The notes under the pieces: generated by a model
The model's input: the letters and a program-made list of their open reading frames with translations, nothing else
Database searches by the model: none
Told to the model about the DNA's origin: nothing
Source: a virus
Direction: 5' to 3' (one strand)
DNA: 20,688 nt
Virus record (IMG/VR): IMGVR_UViG_3300035182_000473
Span: 1 to 20,688 of that record
In this document: positions 7,873 through 14,171 of the stretch, piece by piece
How positions within the stretch are numbered: the first letter of the stretch is position 1
Layout: every line of letters starts with the position of its first letter
Made by a program: the position numbers and the translations under genes

Positions 7873-8347
7873 CTTTAACGGTTAGTTTTAATGCAGCTAA
7901 CTCAGCCAGAATATCCTCATCACTCATAGTTGATAATGTTAGATTGCCAGATAGCTCAACCGCTTGCTTTTCGCCGTATCGCTTAGGTGCCAGCTTTGAC
8001 AGATACCACTTGCGCGTATCAACTCGCAATCGTGACCGAGCTATAACTTCTTGGTTAGTTCGTTCTACCCCATCTTCAGTCTGGTATGTGTCGCTTGAAC
8101 TATCATCAGCAATATCAAGTAACTGATCAGCCATCACATCAAGGCCGATGTCTCTTGCCATTGCGTATTGCGTGTAAACTCCATTTTTATCATCTAACAA
8201 CCATGTGCGGAATGTTGCTTCGGGTGGCATACCATCTTCCCTGCAAATACCTCGCAAAGTTTCACCAGAAGCCAACCGCTCGCAGACTATATCAACAATA
8301 TCTTTGTTAAATGTAGTTGGTCGGCCTGTTTTCTTCTTAGTAGTCAT
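7865..8347 (-). CDS. terS: Terminase small subunit (Sf6 gp1-like)
   Basis: 160 residues from the ATG at 8347. An upstream ATG at 8365 overlaps the previous stop, but an AGGAG sits between the two and only serves the 8347 start. A basic N-terminus (TTKKKTGRP) leads into a homeodomain-like HTH at about residues 14-52 ('GETLRGICREDGMPPEATFRTWL' reads GETLRGIC, GMPPEATF, RTWL). A long helical oligomerisation part follows, ending in 'SRLRVDTRKWYLSKLAPKRYG', the strongest signature of Sf6 gp1-type small terminases (reads RLRVDTRKW, LAPKRYG). It forms a ring that recognises phage DNA and loads the large subunit. The packaging site is often in or near this gene; I could not locate it. Confidence 0.92.
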   Translation of the reverse strand: MTTKKKTGRPTTFNKDIVDIVCERLASGETLRGICREDGMPPEATFRTWLLDDKNGVYTQYAMARDIGLDVMADQLLDIADDSSSDTYQTEDGVERTNQEVIARSRLRVDTRKWYLSKLAPKRYGEKQAVELSGNLTLSTMSDEDILAELAALKLTVKDE

Positions 8348-8361
8348 TCTACAAACTCCTG

Positions 8362-8598
8362 TCATTCATCTATGCGCACAGTCTTAAAATGATGCACGCA
8401 CTGAGATCGCAGCTCGCACTTTACATACTTACGCGCTGTTGTAATTCCTATATCAAACATTTTTGCTAATCTTCTATATCCATAACCTGACTCGTGCAAA
8501 TCTCGCAAAGTATCTACTTCCCGATTAGTAAGTTTCGCATTAGGATGATATTCACCAACGCGCAAACCTTTTTCACTAACACCGACCAGGATATTCAT
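8362..8598 (-). CDS. Small HTH protein next to terminase
   Basis: 78 residues from the ATG at 8598, which lies four bases after the upstream TAG with AGG inside the end of that gene. An ATG at 8619 would extend it by seven residues but has no ribosome site. Residues 14-60 have the pattern 'GEYHPNAKLTNREVDTLRDL' plus 'YRRLAKMFDIGITTARKYVK', a helix-turn-helix of the kind often encoded upstream of terminase genes in phages. It probably binds DNA; a role in packaging-site recognition or late regulation is possible but not shown. The C-terminus (61-78) has two Cys and two His but no clear finger. Confidence 0.7.
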   Translation of the reverse strand: MNILVGVSEKGLRVGEYHPNAKLTNREVDTLRDLHESGYGYRRLAKMFDIGITTARKYVKCELRSQCVHHFKTVRIDE

Positions 8599-8602
8599 TT
8601 TT

Positions 8603-8815
8603 CTAACCTGGCATTTCATCAGCGCCTACTACGATCAGCCTAGGCTTATTCATTTCTTTTGAGTTCAGTTCTTTATGAATTGCATTGAGCGCAACGGCCC
8701 CCATTGTTTGTGCAGGCGTGAAATCAGTTTGTGCTTCAGTGACCTTTGGCTCATCCTGCAATTGAACCTCAACTCCGCTGTCAGTATCACGAATTGTTAT
8801 AACGATTAAAGCCAT
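8603..8815 (-). CDS. Conserved-looking small phage protein, unknown function
   Basis: 70 residues. It opens with a beta-hairpin pattern 'MALIVITIRDTDSGVEVQL' and continues with an acidic linker, then 'FTPAQTMGAVALNAIHKEL' as a helix. This resembles small hypothetical proteins often found between recombination genes and terminase in proteobacterial phages, but I know of no function. An AAGGA six bases before the ATG at 8815 supports the start, which lies within the end of the 59-residue gene (10-base overlap). The stop is followed after 4 bases by the HTH gene. Confidence 0.7.
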   Translation of the reverse strand: MALIVITIRDTDSGVEVQLQDEPKVTEAQTDFTPAQTMGAVALNAIHKELNSKEMNKPRLIVVGADEMPG

Positions 8816-8985
8816 GGTAATTCCTTTTCAAAATAGTCTGGGTATTGATATTTTACCCACTCAATAGCGCGATCAACTGCTTTGCGCCGTGCGAGTGGAT
8901 CATGTTTTGTAACTGGTGTTTGTGCTGCCTTCATCAATGCTTCTCTTGCAGATTTTGGCAATATATCAACATACTTAATACTCAT
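8806..8985 (-). CDS. Small charged protein, 59 residues, unknown function
   Basis: A short gene filling the space between rusA and the 70-residue gene. Its ATG (8985-8983) has an AGGAG five bases upstream, one of the best ribosome sites in the operon, and its end overlaps the next start by 10 bases. The peptide starts MSIKYVDILPKSAREALMKA and contains 'DPLARRKAVDRAIEWVK', so it is mostly helical and basic, ending in aromatic residues (YQYPDYFEKELPWL). No domain was recognised. Length, coupling and ribosome site support a real gene. Confidence 0.68.
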   Translation of the reverse strand: MSIKYVDILPKSAREALMKAAQTPVTKHDPLARRKAVDRAIEWVKYQYPDYFEKELPWL

Positions 8986-9015
8986 CTTAACTCCTGAATA
9001 TCTAAGATAGCATGG

Positions 9016-9393
9016 TCAAGGCATAGCCCCAATAGTCACTGTCATCCCGCCATCTTTGACTGGGTCGCCATACTCTGCTTCAATTCGCATTATCTGCCTG
9101 TCATCATTGTATGCAATTCCATTAAGCGCGTCACAAGTTACTTTTATTGAGTTATCCAAATCCAAGCATATTTTTGACGCGTCGCCATTCTTTGTCACTT
9201 TTGGATGCAAAACTATCTTAATCTCGATATGCTCATGTACTGGTCGTACTCCTGCCGCTATCGCTATCCATGCCACAGCCTGCTTATATGTCCTAGCCTC
9301 CGCGCTAACATAAGTAACAGCATGGCCTTTTGTAACCATTGTGCGCCAGTATTTATTGGCTGATACAGGATATGGTAATCTAATCGTTATCAT
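9016..9393 (-). CDS. rusA: RusA-family Holliday junction resolvase
   Basis: 125 residues, the usual size. The N-terminus 'MITIRLPYPVSANKYWR' matches RusA family members. The catalytic centre is visible as D78-x-D80 with K84 in 'CLDLDNSIKVTCDALNG', and a further acidic pair D97-D98 in 'YNDDRQI', matching the Asp/Lys set known in E. coli RusA. The enzyme cuts four-way junctions and so clears branched DNA before packaging. It lies between the Dam-type methyltransferase and small genes upstream of terminase, the typical nin-like location. It has only a weak ribosome site and starts 6 bases after the upstream stop, so coupling is likely. Confidence 0.93.
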   Translation of the reverse strand: MITIRLPYPVSANKYWRTMVTKGHAVTYVSAEARTYKQAVAWIAIAAGVRPVHEHIEIKIVLHPKVTKNGDASKICLDLDNSIKVTCDALNGIAYNDDRQIMRIEAEYGDPVKDGGMTVTIGAMP

Positions 9394-9399
9394 ATTTAT

Positions 9400-9900
9400 T
9401 TACTCATCAAAATACATATTTACTCCCAAATCAGAGCAATTATTTAACGCGTGCACGTTTTTTGTTCCCCAAGCCACAAGCATAGACCCGCTTCCTGCGC
9501 CATTACCTCCTGATACCCCTAGTCCATCAACAAATTTTACACGACCTTTTAGGAACAAGATGCTATCCGCATTAGCAACGTAATCATGAAACCACCTGCA
9601 ATCTGTACGCGAAAACAATAAGGCAATACCATTCCTATGTCCATCCATCTTTTTAAGCCATTTACCTGTTTCCTTGCCGTAAGGTGGGTTGAGCCATACA
9701 TTGCCTTCCCAATCTTGAATTAGTCCATCATCTTCAACAGTATAATATTTCTTTGCAGGTATCCAAGGAACTCCTCCTATCGGCTGGCACGGGTCTAAAT
9801 CGAACTCTATTCCTAATGCGTCAAAAATTGATTTTGGCGTGTACCAATCAACATTATTTTTACCGCTATCATCATGAGTAAAACCCATCTTTTTTTTCAC
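9400..9900 (-). CDS. dam: Phage Dam-type DNA N6-adenine methyltransferase
   Basis: 166 residues from a GTG at 9900. GTG is preferred because AAAGG lies five bases before it and the GTGA overlaps the previous stop; the in-frame ATG at 9888 is too far from that site. Visible motifs: 'DWYTPKSIFDALG' near the N-terminus, 'FDLDPC' at 33-38 (motif I-like), the catalytic NPPY at 71-74 in 'VWLNPPYGKETGKW', and 'ALLFSRTDCRWFHDYV'. This matches the short phage Dam family that methylates adenine, often at GATC. It probably protects phage DNA from restriction. A run of eight A follows the start codon and could allow slippage, though that is speculative. Confidence 0.9.
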   Translation of the reverse strand: MKKKMGFTHDDSGKNNVDWYTPKSIFDALGIEFDLDPCQPIGGVPWIPAKKYYTVEDDGLIQDWEGNVWLNPPYGKETGKWLKKMDGHRNGIALLFSRTDCRWFHDYVANADSILFLKGRVKFVDGLGVSGGNGAGSGSMLVAWGTKNVHALNNCSDLGVNMYFDE

Positions 9901-10151
9901 ATTAACCTTTCTATTGTTTCCGCCAGCACTAACAATTCAGTCTTGTGCATGATATTCCACATCGCTTTACGCCCGTGTATTCCGTTATGATTATCCTGAT
10001 GGCATGATTTGCATAGTGGGATAACTGCAAAGTGACTTACCCTGCGTCCACCCTCTAATATATGATGAGCGTCTGATGTTTCTCCATCTCCACATACGCC
10101 ACATGATAGATTTTTTACGCGTTCTATGTGTTTATGCTCAGATTTTGTCAT
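9897..10151 (-). CDS. Ref-like HNH nuclease
   Basis: 84 residues. It has the layout of phage Ref/RecA-dependent nuclease relatives: 'HIERVKNLSCGVCG' with C17 and C20, 'DAHHI' with H29-H30, 'SHFAVIPLCKSCHQDNHNGIHG' (reads HFAVIPLC, C47, C50, H51, H55, H59), then a short C-terminal helix. P1 Ref cuts DNA with help from RecA. This protein is shorter, close to the nuclease core alone. It starts 14 bases inside the end of ninB and overlaps the dam gene by four bases. A general HNH nuclease of unknown target is the alternative. Confidence 0.75.
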   Translation of the reverse strand: MTKSEHKHIERVKNLSCGVCGDGETSDAHHILEGGRRVSHFAVIPLCKSCHQDNHNGIHGRKAMWNIMHKTELLVLAETIERLM

Positions 10152-10518
10152 TAAACTTTACCCCATTATTCGCACCAAATGCCGCGATTAACTCAAGCAA
10201 TTCGCTGAACTCTGATTTTGTCATCTTTGAAGTGGACTGGCCACAAACAACAAAGCCGCCATCTAGCCCAGGTACAACTTTTTGCTTTTTAAGCGATGAG
10301 CTAAAAACTGACTTCCATTCTTCCTGACTTAGTTTATTGCCGTACCAGTCAACTTGCCGACTAATATCTGTTAGCATCGCCCACAATGCCGCGTTCTGAT
10401 CTAGGTTACGTGTTGGCTCTGATACTGTGATGATATATCCATCTTGCGCGTCTTTAACTGCTTGAATAGCCCTGCGCCGCGCTTCGTCATGCACTAGCCT
10501 AAATATCTGTTTACTCAT
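10138..10518 (-). CDS. ninB: NinB recombination protein
   Basis: 126 residues. It matches lambda NinB (Orf): 'ARRRAIQAVKDAQDGYIITVSEPTRNLDQNAALWAMLTDIS' gives the landmarks AVKDA, GYxITVSEPTRNLDQNAALW and MLTDIS, followed by 'EEWKSVFSSSL', 'VPGLDGGFVV' and the 'SEFSELLELI' helix. NinB binds single-strand DNA and SSB and helps load annealing or RecA-type proteins. The start at 10518 lies 10 bases after the end of the first methyltransferase gene with a weak AGAG site. The first 19 codons are duplicated 1350 bp upstream, beyond that methyltransferase gene (see the ninB remnant entry). Confidence 0.93.
   Translation of the reverse strand: MSKQIFRLVHDEARRRAIQAVKDAQDGYIITVSEPTRNLDQNAALWAMLTDISRQVDWYGNKLSQEEWKSVFSSSLKKQKVVPGLDGGFVVCGQSTSKMTKSEFSELLELIAAFGANNGVKFNDKI
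10466..10518 (-). repeat. Direct repeat, ninB copy, flanking the first methyltransferase
   Basis: This 53-base stretch, the first part of ninB, is repeated in the same orientation at 11816-11868 with seven mismatches. The two copies are offset by exactly 1350 bp and enclose the whole first methyltransferase gene. Mismatches are spread along the repeat, so the duplication is not recent or the copies came from related phages. Confidence 0.9.
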
Positions 10519-10528
10519 ACTGTACGCT

Positions 10529-11800
10529 CTATTTTGTGTTGGTGTTTTCTACAGCCTGAATGCGTTCACCTATCCATTTCATAACAGGCACAGCCATCGA
10601 GTTACCTAACGCTTTGTAACGCCCAGTGTCAGATGCGCCAGGTATATTTGTGTAACCATCAGGGAACCCTTGCAAGCGTTCGCACTCTGTTGGGGTTAGA
10701 CGGCGCACCTGCATTGTTTGAAGAACTGCATTGCCTCCCTGATTACATGATGGGTTTAATCCGCTTGTATCTATAGTTTTTGAAACATCCACTTCATTAC
10801 ACCCACTTATCGGGTTTCTTGATTTCATAGAATTGCTGCTTAGACTGTCAAACGCAAAAGCAACAGCGTGACTATGCGCTGCCTGCAATGTGTATGCAGG
10901 GTCACTTTCAAACCCAATACCCATTCCAGTACCCTTACCCATAGCTTCGTGGCGTGTTGCTATCTGCGTATTTATTGGATAGCAAATCGCGTGCTGGTCT
11001 GTCTTAGTCAGCGTGTAACTAACACCAGATTCATCATATCCATTACCATTCCCCCCATTTTCAGGTTGCCGCCCTATTGTGTTACCTGCTAGAGCAAAAA
11101 CATGGTAATCGCCAGAAAGCGCCTCTTGGTTTCCCAACCATTGCTTTGTACCGCAGTTAGCTAACAGGGTTCCAAATACTGGTTTTCCGCTGCATGTTCC
11201 AACGCCTTTTTCAATATTGGCGGCAGCGACTTCCCCCGCTTCTCGGCTCGGCGGAGTATTCCCGCGCAGGCTTTCGGTGTCAAAAAGTACCGCTGCTGCA
11301 CTTCTCCAGTCTCCAAAACACCCGACAACGAACACACGGCGGCGGCGTTGGGCCACTCCGAAGTATTGAGCGTCAAGAACTCTGTAGGCGAACCCATACC
11401 CGAGTTCGCCCAACATCCCGAGGAAGGTGCCAAAATCCCTACCTCTGTTACTTGACAGGACACCAGGCACGTTTTCCCATACAAGCCATTTGGGATTAAG
11501 TCTGCGAGCAAGCGAACCGAACTCAAGCATGAGGTTGCCACGCGGATCATCCAATCCTGCTCGAAGTCCTGCAACTGAAAAAGATTGGCATGGTGTTCCT
11601 CCGACAAGAAGCTCAATTGGGTCATAATCATCTTTCTTTATTGTTGTAAAATCACCGTGTAGCTTGGTATTTGGATAGTGGTGCGCCAATACTCTACGTG
11701 GGAAGGTTTCTATTTCAGACAGAAATGACGCTTTCCATCCTAACGACTCCCATGCCACGCTTGCAGCTTCTATGCCTGAGCAAACTGAGCCGTATCTCAT
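10529..11800 (-). CDS. dcm: C5-cytosine DNA methyltransferase, Dcm type (first)
   Basis: 423 residues. Motif I 'SVCSGIEAASVAWESLGW' (4-22), motif IV with the catalytic Cys at 71 in GGTPCQSFSVAG, motif VI 'WENVPGVLSS' (108-117), motif VIII QRRRR (151-155), and C-terminal motifs IX-X 'RRLTPTECERLQGFPDGY' and 'ALGNSMAVPVMKWIG'. Residues about 190-370, the target-recognition part, contain repeated short modules of the type 'SYTLTKTDQHAI', 'AYTLQAAHSHAV', 'SKTIDTSG'. The complete motif set predicts an active enzyme. No restriction endonuclease is nearby, so protection against host restriction is the likely role. It starts in an ATGA overlap with a ninB remnant and has a strong antisense-like shadow frame but no other gene inside. 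Confidence 0.95.
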   Translation of the reverse strand: MRYGSVCSGIEAASVAWESLGWKASFLSEIETFPRRVLAHHYPNTKLHGDFTTIKKDDYDPIELLVGGTPCQSFSVAGLRAGLDDPRGNLMLEFGSLARRLNPKWLVWENVPGVLSSNRGRDFGTFLGMLGELGYGFAYRVLDAQYFGVAQRRRRVFVVGCFGDWRSAAAVLFDTESLRGNTPPSREAGEVAAANIEKGVGTCSGKPVFGTLLANCGTKQWLGNQEALSGDYHVFALAGNTIGRQPENGGNGNGYDESGVSYTLTKTDQHAICYPINTQIATRHEAMGKGTGMGIGFESDPAYTLQAAHSHAVAFAFDSLSSNSMKSRNPISGCNEVDVSKTIDTSGLNPSCNQGGNAVLQTMQVRRLTPTECERLQGFPDGYTNIPGASDTGRYKALGNSMAVPVMKWIGERIQAVENTNTK

Positions 11801-11868
11801 GATGCAGACTTCTGCATAGCCCTGCGCATCGCTTCGTCATGTGCTAACCTAAATGTCTGCTTACTCAT
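11797..11868 (-). pseudogene. Remnant of a second ninB 5' end
   Basis: The ATG at 11868 opens a 23-codon frame whose first 19 residues (MSKQTFRLAHDEAMRRAMQ) repeat the NinB N-terminus with four substitutions. It then ends in a TGA that overlaps the methyltransferase start (ATGA). At DNA level 46 of 53 bases match the true ninB start. It may now act only as a leader that couples the preceding gene to the methyltransferase, since it also overlaps that gene's stop by 8 bases. A 23-residue product of any function is doubtful. Confidence 0.75.
11816..11868 (-). repeat. Direct repeat, upstream copy of the ninB 5' end
   Basis: This is the partner of the repeat at 10466-10518 (46 of 53 bases identical). 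Similarity begins at the ATG and stops at codon 19, two to four codons before the methyltransferase start, so the junction of ninB-derived and other DNA lies at about 11815. Confidence 0.9.
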
Positions 11869-12223
11869 CGTCTTGCTCATCCTTGCGTCTGTTATTGTAC
11901 GCCATGGGATTAGCTGTCCGTGAATCAGCCGTTTTTATCCACGCCAGCACGTCCTTTTTCTTGATTATTTTTAACGTACTAATGTCCAGCTTGCGCAACC
12001 CGTCAATAGACGCGCCATTCAAATCAAATATACTGCCAGTTATAACATCGACATATAACCGCTTCCCGTCCAGCACCGAATCAGCACAAACTCGTCCGAT
12101 TTGTGCGTATTGCACAATCTGCATTCTGCCTATGCTATTTGGTGCGCTGGCCATTAGTCTGATAGCATTAGCTGTTAGGGCATAGCAATCGGATGATATG
12201 ATCTTAATATTAGACGTTGTCAT
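11861..12223 (-). CDS. Unknown phage protein between the two cytosine methyltransferases
   Basis: 120 residues from the ATG at 12223, which overlaps the stop of the second methyltransferase (ATGA). A GTG at 12238 would extend it inside that gene and is less likely. Residues 1-60 hold 'IKIISSDCYALTANAIRLMA' and 'MQIVQYAQIGRVCADSVLDG'; the middle 'LNGASIDGLRKLDISTLKII' looks like a small helical DNA- or protein-binding unit; the C-terminus is very polar (NRRKDEQDDE). I recognise no family. Overlap with genes on both sides suggests it moved or is expressed together with the methyltransferases. A modulator of modification is only a guess. Confidence 0.68.
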   Translation of the reverse strand: MTTSNIKIISSDCYALTANAIRLMASAPNSIGRMQIVQYAQIGRVCADSVLDGKRLYVDVITGSIFDLNGASIDGLRKLDISTLKIIKKKDVLAWIKTADSRTANPMAYNNRRKDEQDDE

Positions 12224-13410
12224 TTTTTTAATCCACACGTTAGTATGTGAGCGATTACATCAACAGTCCAGCCATTGCCAAGCATCTTATACCGCTGCGT
12301 GTTACTTACGCAGTCAGAATATCCGTCTGGCACTGTTTGCAACCTCTCACACTCGACTGGGGTTAGTTTCCGATATTGAAGGTCGGAATAAACTACCACG
12401 TTATCTTTTTGCACCGTGGTTAGAGTATTAGTTTTCCCGTCATGCCTAACCTCCAGCCGTTGCTCTGTTAGTCCTGCCGTTTTCATCTTGTGGTCTTGTC
12501 GCTTGCTATCAACTATATAACGCCCGCGTATTGCTCCGCACAGTAACTTTGGCGTATGCCCTGCCGCACGTAATGTTGGTGCTTTCCCTGTTTCGGCATA
12601 TACCCTACTGCTATAATAATTAACTTGCTTCGTATCTTTAGCATCTGCGGCATGGTGCAACTGTGCATTTGCATCATATCCTCTAGGCTTGCATGGTCGT
12701 AACATAGGTATATACCCAAGTGCATAACCATGAGTTCCAGCGCAGATAGTCGGCGACTTACTATCAACCGCATGTATTGTGTTAGCTTGCGATTTGTACT
12801 CTGGGTTTAATTGATTACCCCCATTATGGTTTGCTGGTGTTGGTGTTATAAAGACATCACTAACTTCGATTTCAAGAATATCAGCAAGAATGATCCCTTT
12901 ATCTTCTGGCTGAGTTACCTCAAAGTTCGTCCAGTAGTAACGCTGGCGGCTCTGTGCTGATACCAGTGCAGAGTTAATTAGCGTCTTGTGTACTGTTCCT
13001 AACGCTTGCTCTGTATGGTGCGTGATGTACTGCTCAAACTCTTTTTTCATCTTGACATTTTCCATCAAGAATTTGGCATTTGGGTTATGCACCATCACAT
13101 TCTTAATAATGTCTAGGAACGTCCAGAACAATGCCCCACGTGGGTCTTTGTCGCCCAACCCTTTACCAGCTACTGACCAGCTTTGGCATGGGAAACCTCC
13201 AGTTACTATGTCAATGCTTTTCCAGTCTAGATTCCAGTTTCCCCACCCCAATATACTGCCCAATTGTATCGTGTCTGGGTAATTTTTTTGCGTCACTGTG
13301 ATAGCGTATTTATCAATCTCGGCAGCGTAGTATATATCAGGTTTTACGCCAATACGATTCAGCGCAATCTGACCTGATGACATTCCATCAAAGCATGATA
13401 GTACATTCAT
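12220..13410 (-). CDS. C5-cytosine DNA methyltransferase (second, different subfamily)
   Basis: 396 residues. Motif I 'NVLSCFDGMSSGQIALNRIG' (2-21), catalytic Cys 75 in GGFPCQSWSVAG, motif VI 'FLMENVKM' (114-121), motif VIII 'SAQSRQRYYW' (151-160), C-terminal 'RKLTPVECERLQTVPDGY' and 'MLGNGWTVDVIAHIL'. Between residues about 200 and 345 are repeated short modules 'SPTICAGTHGY', 'APTLRAAGHTPK' and 'TNTLTTVQKDN', likely target-recognition units. It differs clearly from the first methyltransferase in motif I and motif VIII, so it was acquired separately rather than by duplication. It starts in an ATGA overlap with the HNH-AP2 gene. The function is probably anti-restriction; the recognised site is unknown. 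Confidence 0.95.
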   Translation of the reverse strand: MNVLSCFDGMSSGQIALNRIGVKPDIYYAAEIDKYAITVTQKNYPDTIQLGSILGWGNWNLDWKSIDIVTGGFPCQSWSVAGKGLGDKDPRGALFWTFLDIIKNVMVHNPNAKFLMENVKMKKEFEQYITHHTEQALGTVHKTLINSALVSAQSRQRYYWTNFEVTQPEDKGIILADILEIEVSDVFITPTPANHNGGNQLNPEYKSQANTIHAVDSKSPTICAGTHGYALGYIPMLRPCKPRGYDANAQLHHAADAKDTKQVNYYSSRVYAETGKAPTLRAAGHTPKLLCGAIRGRYIVDSKRQDHKMKTAGLTEQRLEVRHDGKTNTLTTVQKDNVVVYSDLQYRKLTPVECERLQTVPDGYSDCVSNTQRYKMLGNGWTVDVIAHILTCGLKK

Positions 13411-13904
13411 AATATGACTCCTCTATTGAAAAACTCGCCATGCGCTTTGCTTGCAAATTCCTGATAAGCAAGTGATGCTTCTTCGGCTGTATCGAATCTT
13501 CCAAGATTATATTTCTTACTATTTACCTTGCATTGTGCCACCCACTTTTTTCGATCTTTCTGCCAACTAACACCCTTAAACCCTGATTTATTATCTGATT
13601 GCATACCTCGATTACATAGATTTTCACTATTCGTCGCCAAACGTAAATTGCAAATCCTATTGTCTGACCTATTAGAGTTGATGTGATCTATGAATTTGGG
13701 TGGAAATGTTCCGTGGACGTAGAACCATGCCAAACGATGCGCTCGGTATCTGACATGCTTAATTACAATTTGAATATAACCGTCCTTATCAAATGAGCAA
13801 GCCACGCTTCCAGATTTGGCTTTACCACGAGAAACAAGCCACGTAAAAACACCTGTGGACGGGCAGTAATGTAGAAGTGATTTTAATTCTGATTGCGTAA
13901 GCAT
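13407..13904 (-). CDS. HNH homing-type endonuclease with AP2 domain
   Basis: 165 residues from the ATG at 13904, which has an AAGGA six bases upstream; the open frame continues upstream to 13985 but without a good ribosome site. The N-terminal part has 'HYCPSTGVFTWL' and 'RAHRLAWFYVHGTFPPKFIDHINSN' (landmarks H56, RLAW, D73-H74-N76), then 'NRICNLRLAT', the HNH_3 fold. Residues 108-158 form an AP2 DNA-binding domain ('GFKGVSWQKDRKKWVAQ', 'LGRFDTAEEASLAYQEFA'). Such proteins are selfish mobile nucleases that cut cognate DNA lacking their gene. It is free-standing, with no visible intron ends, and overlaps the second methyltransferase start by four bases. Confidence 0.92.
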   Translation of the reverse strand: MLTQSELKSLLHYCPSTGVFTWLVSRGKAKSGSVACSFDKDGYIQIVIKHVRYRAHRLAWFYVHGTFPPKFIDHINSNRSDNRICNLRLATNSENLCNRGMQSDNKSGFKGVSWQKDRKKWVAQCKVNSKKYNLGRFDTAEEASLAYQEFASKAHGEFFNRGVIL

Positions 13905-13996
13905 TGATTTTCCTTGGCTGTGAGTGAGTGTGTCGGCTTGCTGCAGCGGCCAAGCGCCTTGCAATTTACGCATTCTCCAATGCAACCGACATGCAA
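13883..13996 (-). CDS. Possible small Cys-rich protein before the HNH gene
   Basis: A 37-codon frame that would start at TTG (13996) and end 22 bases inside the HNH gene. It encodes 'GCIGECVNCKALGRC' with a C-x3-C-x2-C-x5-C spacing, which looks like a zinc-binding knuckle rather than random sequence. There is no ATG; a weak AGG lies about seven bases before the TTG. It could be a real small gene, the 3' remnant of a gene broken when the HNH gene arrived, or chance. Confidence 0.3.
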   Translation of the reverse strand: MHVGCIGECVNCKALGRCSKPTHSLTAKENQCLRNQN

Positions 13997-14027
13997 ATTA
14001 TACCTGAAACTGGAAATAATAGTTCAA
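13997..14027 (-). promoter_or_regulatory. Candidate promoter before the HNH/methyltransferase genes
   Basis: On the minus strand there is a perfect TATAAT (14002-13997) with TTGAAC (14027-14022) as a -35 candidate, 19 bases apart, which is longer than the ideal 17. It lies in the loosest junction of the early operon and would drive the endonuclease and both methyltransferases. A second frame of 23 codons (13966-14037, coupled ATGA) covers the same bases, so the match could be chance. Confidence 0.4.
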
Positions 14028-14033
14028 GTACTT

Positions 14034-14171
14034 TCATTTGTCGCCTTTCATCAACTCGACCATAACAATACTAGCTTGCATTAGTAATTCGTCGATAGTC
14101 GCATTTAACTCTGCTTCGTTTACTATTTTATCTAGTTCTATGCCACTAAATGACCAGGTAAGTTTATACAT
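14034..14171 (-). CDS. Small phage protein, 45 residues, unknown function
   Basis: The ATG at 14171 overlaps the stop of the upstream gene in a TAATG junction, the same arrangement as other well-supported genes here, so it is probably translated. The peptide starts MYKLTWSFSGIELDKIVNEA and is acidic and helical, with a C-terminal 'LLMQASIVMVELMKGDK' that is amphipathic rather than a membrane span. No family was recognised. Its stop is overlapped by the start of an even shorter frame (13966-14037) that I do not trust. Confidence 0.6.
   Translation of the reverse strand: MYKLTWSFSGIELDKIVNEAELNATIDELLMQASIVMVELMKGDK

Noticed and set aside
7865-8365. Longer terS starting at 8365 in an ATGA overlap
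   Set aside because: The internal AGGAG eight bases before 8347 and the family-typical basic N-terminus favour the shorter form; the longer form cannot be fully excluded.
11161-11631. 156-codon minus-strand frame inside the first methyltransferase gene
   Set aside because: It lies fully inside a gene with complete catalytic motifs in another frame, has no ribosome site that fits and an arbitrary composition; it is a shadow.
13905-13985. Upstream extension of the HNH-AP2 frame to 13985
   Set aside because: There is no ribosome site there, while AAGGA directly before 13904 marks the start, and homologous proteins begin near this point as far as I recall.
13966-14037. 23-codon frame coupled by ATGA to the 45-residue gene
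   Set aside because: It is very short, overlaps the promoter candidate and the Cys-rich frame, and carries no recognisable feature; one ATGA overlap is not enough.
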